NCBI GenBank assembly: GCA_030536355.1
Contig: JAUNQD010000002.1
Span: forward strand, 64,920 to 128,919
Direction of reading: 5' to 3'
DNA from: Bacillota bacterium
Lineage (GTDB): Bacteria > Bacillota > Clostridia > Peptostreptococcales > Anaerovoracaceae
DNA length: 64,000 bases
The notes below the pieces were generated by a model. That model was not told the origin of the DNA. It saw nothing but the letters and a program-made list of their open reading frames with translations, and ran no database searches. Positions 60,960 through 64,000 of this stretch are shown here, in pieces. Each line of letters opens with the position of its first letter. The first letter of the stretch is position 1. Position numbers and translations under genes: made by a program.

Positions 60960-61820
60960 TTATGCGGTAAAGTTGTCTATCAATCGCGTATTGCCGATAT
61001 GCACTGCCATTGCTATCAGTACGCCCTCTTTTATCTCATCTGCCGGCAGTAGCGTCATGCCATCAACTGCTTCGATATATTCTATCTTGGCAAGAGGCTC
61101 TGTGTTGATAACATCACGCATCACTTCAAGGATGCTTTCTGACGCTGCTATGCCTCCTTGAGGCACTCTGTCGATCTTCTCTTTAGCAGCTGCGATCGCC
61201 TCATAGAGCACACCTGCAGCTTTGCGCTCGTCTGCACTAAGATAAGTATTTCTGCTGGACCTAGCCAACCCGTCTTCTTCACGGACCGTAGGACATCCAA
61301 CGATCTCGATATCCATATCCAGATCTCTTACCATAGTCTTGATCACTGCCAGCTGCTGGGCATCCTTCTCACCAAAATACGCTTTATCTGCTCCTGTTAT
61401 ATTGAACAGCTTGCTTACGACAGTGCATACGCCTTTGAAATGAGTTGCACGGTTTTTGCCGCAGAGCTGCTTCGTCATTTCCGACTCTATATCCACCGCT
61501 GCACAGAATCCGTCAGGATACATCTCAGCCACTTCGGGATGGAATACCATATGACATCCATGTTCTTCAAGGATCCTGCAGTCTCTATCGAAATCGCGAG
61601 GATATTTGTCCAGATCTTCATTTGCTGCGAACTGAGTAGGGTTGACGAATATAGATGCGACTACGCGATCGCATTCTTTCGCTGCCGCATCTACAAGAGA
61701 TGCATGTCCCTCGTGAAGTGCCCCCATGGTAGGGACAAGACCTACAGTAAATCCCTGACGATGCCACTCTTTAACCTGCTCACGTACTTCTTTTTTTGTT
61801 TCAGCTATTATCAGTTTCAT
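60960..61820 (-). CDS. panC: Pantothenate synthetase
   Basis: 286 residues. VGLVPTMGALHEGHASLVDAA (HIGH-like motif, residues 26-46), FVNPTQFAANEDLDKYPRDFD and YFGEKDAQQLAVIKTMVRDL are diagnostic. It joins pantoate and beta-alanine with ATP to make pantothenate. A panD (aspartate decarboxylase) is not in the window. GGGG precedes the ATG, 9 bases after panB. Feeds the CoA pathway started by coaX. Confidence 0.97.
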   Translation of the reverse strand: MKLIIAETKKEVREQVKEWHRQGFTVGLVPTMGALHEGHASLVDAAAKECDRVVASIFVNPTQFAANEDLDKYPRDFDRDCRILEEHGCHMVFHPEVAEMYPDGFCAAVDIESEMTKQLCGKNRATHFKGVCTVVSKLFNITGADKAYFGEKDAQQLAVIKTMVRDLDMDIEIVGCPTVREEDGLARSSRNTYLSADERKAAGVLYEAIAAAKEKIDRVPQGGIAASESILEVMRDVINTEPLAKIEYIEAVDGMTLLPADEIKEGVLIAMAVHIGNTRLIDNFTA

Positions 61821-61829
61821 TTTACCCCT

Positions 61830-62657
61830 TTAATATAACTTCTCTATTATCTCATCATCTATCTTGAAGCAGTGCTTTTCTTCAGGGAAGGTTCCCGCTT
61901 TTATTTCTGCATCGAAATCCTTGAATGCCTGTATCATTATCTGCCCGCAGTCAGCGAAATGCTTCACGAACTTAGGAACGTAGTCACTGAACATTCCCAG
62001 CATATCCTGGAACACGAGAACTTGTCCGTCGCAGCCTTCTCCTGCTCCGATGCCTATCGTAGGGATCGTCAGTTTCTCGCTGATCAATGCAGCCAGCTTA
62101 GCAGGCACACATTCCAATACTACAGCAAAGGCTCCGGCTTCCTGAACGTCATAAGCGTCCTGAAGGATCTTAGCTGCAGCTTCTTCGCTCTTGCCTTGTA
62201 CCTTGAATCCGCCAAATGCATTCACTGACTGAGGTGTCATTCCGATGTGTGCCACTACAGGGATCCCAGCATCAACTATAGCCTTGATATGTTCCTTTAC
62301 TGCTGCACCGCCTTCCAGCTTCACCGAATTACCACCTGTTTCCTTGATCAGTCTTCCGGCGTTTACTACAGCATCGTATACTGACGGCTGATATGACATG
62401 AACGGCATGTCTATTACAACATGACAATTTCCTGCGCCTCTCACTACTGCTGCCCCATGATGGATCATGTCCTCCATGGTAACTGCCAGCGTGTCGGAAT
62501 ATCCCAGCATAGTATTGCCTAGGGAATCTCCCACCAGCAGCATATCTATATCTGCTGCATCCATAAGCTTGGCTGTAGAATAATCATAGCAAGTAAGCAT
62601 CGAAATCTTCTCACCCTTCTGCTTCATCTGCAGTAAACCAGTAACTGTTCTTTTCAT
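61830..62657 (-). CDS. panB: Ketopantoate hydroxymethyltransferase
   Basis: 275 residues. The TIM-barrel motifs [39 protein letters not shown] and [23 protein letters not shown] are those of PanB. It adds a hydroxymethyl group from 5,10-methylene-THF to alpha-ketoisovalerate. GGAG precedes the ATG; the DUF2520 gene is 16 bases upstream. Confidence 0.96.
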   Translation of the reverse strand: MKRTVTGLLQMKQKGEKISMLTCYDYSTAKLMDAADIDMLLVGDSLGNTMLGYSDTLAVTMEDMIHHGAAVVRGAGNCHVVIDMPFMSYQPSVYDAVVNAGRLIKETGGNSVKLEGGAAVKEHIKAIVDAGIPVVAHIGMTPQSVNAFGGFKVQGKSEEAAAKILQDAYDVQEAGAFAVVLECVPAKLAALISEKLTIPTIGIGAGEGCDGQVLVFQDMLGMFSDYVPKFVKHFADCGQIMIQAFKDFDAEIKAGTFPEEKHCFKIDDEIIEKLY

Positions 62658-62673
62658 TCTTTTTCTCCTTTTT

Positions 62674-63588
62674 CTATAAGCTGTGACTTCCGGCAGTTTC
62701 GTCGTCGATGATCTTTCTCATCTCGGCATAGTCTCTGTCCGGGTGTCTCGTTTGTGCCATGTGGATCAGTCTGCTGCTCAGCAGACGATATAATTCCTTT
62801 TCGCCGCCTTCTTTGAGGCAGTCGATGTGTTTTCGTACGGTATCGATATCGTTTCTCTCAACAGGCCCTGTAAGGCTTGCCGTCGGACCTTTATGCGCTA
62901 TATGTTCCATGTTCCCCGTAAGGATAGGCGATAATGCCTGCACTGCTGTTTCGTCTGTGAATCCGCATCGTTTCATCAGCTCTATGCTCTGATCGATGAG
63001 ACCGCAGACAAGATTGCTTGCCATGGCAGCCGCACAATGATATGTAGTTTTATCTTTTCCATCGATGATGCCGGTCGGATTGCCTAGCCTATCAAGTAAC
63101 CCTTGCAAAACCGCAAGCCCCGGGCCTGCCGCTGCTACGCCTTTTGCATCATCGCTCTTGGTGCGAGCTTCTTCAAGAGTAAAAAAAACACCCGTCAGTT
63201 CCCTGTAAGCATTATACTTATCGCTTACGGCGAACAGCGGATGGGCTGAATATCCGAAGGCTCCTGTCTCCTCGATGCCGTCAAAAGCATCATCACAAGA
63301 CATACTGCCACTGCAGTGACAGATCATCTTCTCTCTAATGTCGTATCCTTTGATCTTCTTCCAAGTATCTCGGATACTTCCGTCGGGCACAGTAAGGAAT
63401 ATCATATCGCTCGCATCGATAAGCTCCTTCATATCAAGGTAACTTTTCGAATCCGTGAAGCGAGCTGCATCAACGGCCGAGTTGCCGCTTTTGCTGTAAT
63501 AACCGGCAATATTTGTCTCCGGATCCTGCATAAAATACTTGCCCAGAGTGCAGCCGACCTTACCTGCTCCTATAAATCCTATATTCAA
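62674..63588 (-). CDS. Rossmann-fold DUF2520 protein, possible ketopantoate reductase substitute
   Basis: 304 residues. A Rossmann NAD(P)-binding start [17 protein letters not shown], then [23 protein letters not shown] and [14 protein letters not shown], and a helical DUF2520 C-domain with [17 protein letters not shown]. Start is TTG at 63588 with GGAGG 8 bases upstream. It is the first gene of the panE-like, panB, panC operon, and such genes often neighbour panBC in Firmicutes, so a role in reducing ketopantoate is likely but unproven. No classical panE is in the window. Confidence 0.82.
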   Translation of the reverse strand: MNIGFIGAGKVGCTLGKYFMQDPETNIAGYYSKSGNSAVDAARFTDSKSYLDMKELIDASDMIFLTVPDGSIRDTWKKIKGYDIREKMICHCSGSMSCDDAFDGIEETGAFGYSAHPLFAVSDKYNAYRELTGVFFTLEEARTKSDDAKGVAAAGPGLAVLQGLLDRLGNPTGIIDGKDKTTYHCAAAMASNLVCGLIDQSIELMKRCGFTDETAVQALSPILTGNMEHIAHKGPTASLTGPVERNDIDTVRKHIDCLKEGGEKELYRLLSSRLIHMAQTRHPDRDYAEMRKIIDDETAGSHSL

Positions 63589-63699
63589 TTGTCATTCCTC
63601 CTTAGGTATAGTTTCGATATCGAATACCATCCATCCGAGGATATATTAGCACAAACGTGCTGAAATATAAAGGAAAAAGTGGTCACACGTACAAAAAAA

Positions 63700-63722
63700 G
63701 AGCGGGCCTTTTCGGTCCGCTC
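63700..63722 (-). terminator. Terminator after the last gene
   Basis: GAGCGGGCC (63700-63708) pairs with GGTCCGCTC (63714-63722) with one mismatch, followed by a run of T residues on the minus strand. It lies 10 bases after the stop of the SGNH/DltD-like gene. The pan operon starts about 110 bases further on. Confidence 0.85.
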
Positions 63723-63732
63723 CGGATCATCA

Positions 63733-64000
63733 CTATTCTATTGGATCATCCAAACCTTTTGATACAAAATCAAGATACTCTTCGTAAGCATCTGCCCAGC
63801 TGTTCCATTTGGCATCACCGCGTCTGTCCGGCAGATCGTAGTTGGCCATCAAATAGTCGAGAAGATATTTGGTATATTTCTCTGCACCCACGAAATTTAC
63901 ATGTTTACTGTTATATAAATCGCACTGCCAGTCGATCCCTATCTCTTCTGTTACTTCCGGCTGGTTGCAATCCAATACTGTATAGCCTCTTGCTTCGACC
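63733..64000 (-). CDS. C-terminal part of an SGNH/DltD-like surface-acyl enzyme
   Basis: The frame is open to the right edge, 89 codons visible; the true start is outside. The end has DLYNSKHVNFVGAEKYTKYL, which holds the Asp-x-x-His pair (D about 30, H about 35) typical of SGNH hydrolases and DltD/AlgX-like acyl enzymes, and a tail LDDPIE. It may modify cell surface polymers, possibly with acyl groups. Identification rests on this short stretch. Confidence 0.55.
   Translation of the reverse strand, partial: VEARGYTVLDCNQPEVTEEIGIDWQCDLYNSKHVNFVGAEKYTKYLLDYLMANYDLPDRRGDAKWNSWADAYEEYLDFVSKGLDDPIE

Noticed and set aside
1..64000. CRISPR array, tRNA, rRNA, transposase or phage genes
   Set aside because: None seen on either strand by reading; a tRNAscan or CRISPR finder run would settle it.

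Overview
The window comes from the chromosome of an anaerobic, fermentative Clostridia-type Bacillota, probably near the Peptostreptococcales/Anaerovoracaceae; this placement is inference from gene content. Supporting signs are AGGAGG-type ribosome binding sites, TTGAAA-17-TATAAT promoters, a SpoIIE-like phosphatase beside tilS and ftsH, a biotin/Na+-pump-type methylmalonyl-CoA decarboxylase, a butyryl-CoA:acetate CoA-transferase and a coenzyme-B12-dependent diol dehydratase. About 60 genes are packed tightly, mostly on the minus strand. I see no rRNA, tRNA, CRISPR, phage or insertion sequence.

Layout: 1-3.4 kb holds the start of a TagO/WecA-like sugar-phosphate transferase, dCMP deaminase, truA, an acyltransferase and a prepilin peptidase. 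3.5-5 kb is a strongly promoted CoA-acylating aldehyde dehydrogenase. 5-17.5 kb is a housekeeping block (spoIIE-like, tilS, ftsH, pucR-type regulator, glyA, then mmdA-mmdD-mmdC, coaX, dusB). 17.6-23.6 kb carries tatD, metG, a flavodoxin/ferredoxin protein, a cytidylate-kinase-like protein, asparaginase and a PEBP protein. 23.6-30.3 kb is the diol dehydratase operon. 30.4-41.8 kb is a purine operon (purL-E-M-N-F-O-H-D). 41.8-50.3 kb has cysK, cobalamin nucleotide-loop genes (cobU, cobS, cobC, cobT), a PLP-dependent cysteine-desulfurase-like gene, the CoA-transferase and a second PucR regulator. 51.6-54.4 kb is an EamA-HD-larE-mazG operon. 54.5-60.9 kb has nnrE, a membrane-anchored phosphohexomutase, an HD protein, a PepSY protein and a two-component system. 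61-63.6 kb is a pantothenate operon, and the last gene is a partial SGNH/DltD-like protein.

How it fits together: cobU/S/C/T complete the lower loop of B12, which the diol dehydratase needs as adenosylcobalamin. The dehydratase would make an aldehyde that a CoA-acylating aldehyde dehydrogenase and a CoA-transferase could turn into acid and ATP; pan genes and coaX make CoA, and MmdA/C/D would recover Na+-motive force. The link between these loci is inference.

The most interesting locus is the diol dehydratase operon. An ethanolamine-permease-like APC transporter sits between the medium and small subunit genes, the catalytic residues are kept but substrate-pocket positions differ from my memory of the Klebsiella enzyme, both smaller subunits lack the microcompartment-targeting N-terminus, and the mRNA leader carries a 109-nt element closed by a perfect 13-bp stem. 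This suggests a cytosolic B12 dehydratase for an unrecognised, perhaps amine-containing, substrate. A second notable signal is an identical 17-bp palindrome at two divergent promoter regions in the cobalamin/CoA-transferase area, placed exactly 30 bp upstream of the -35 element at two promoters.
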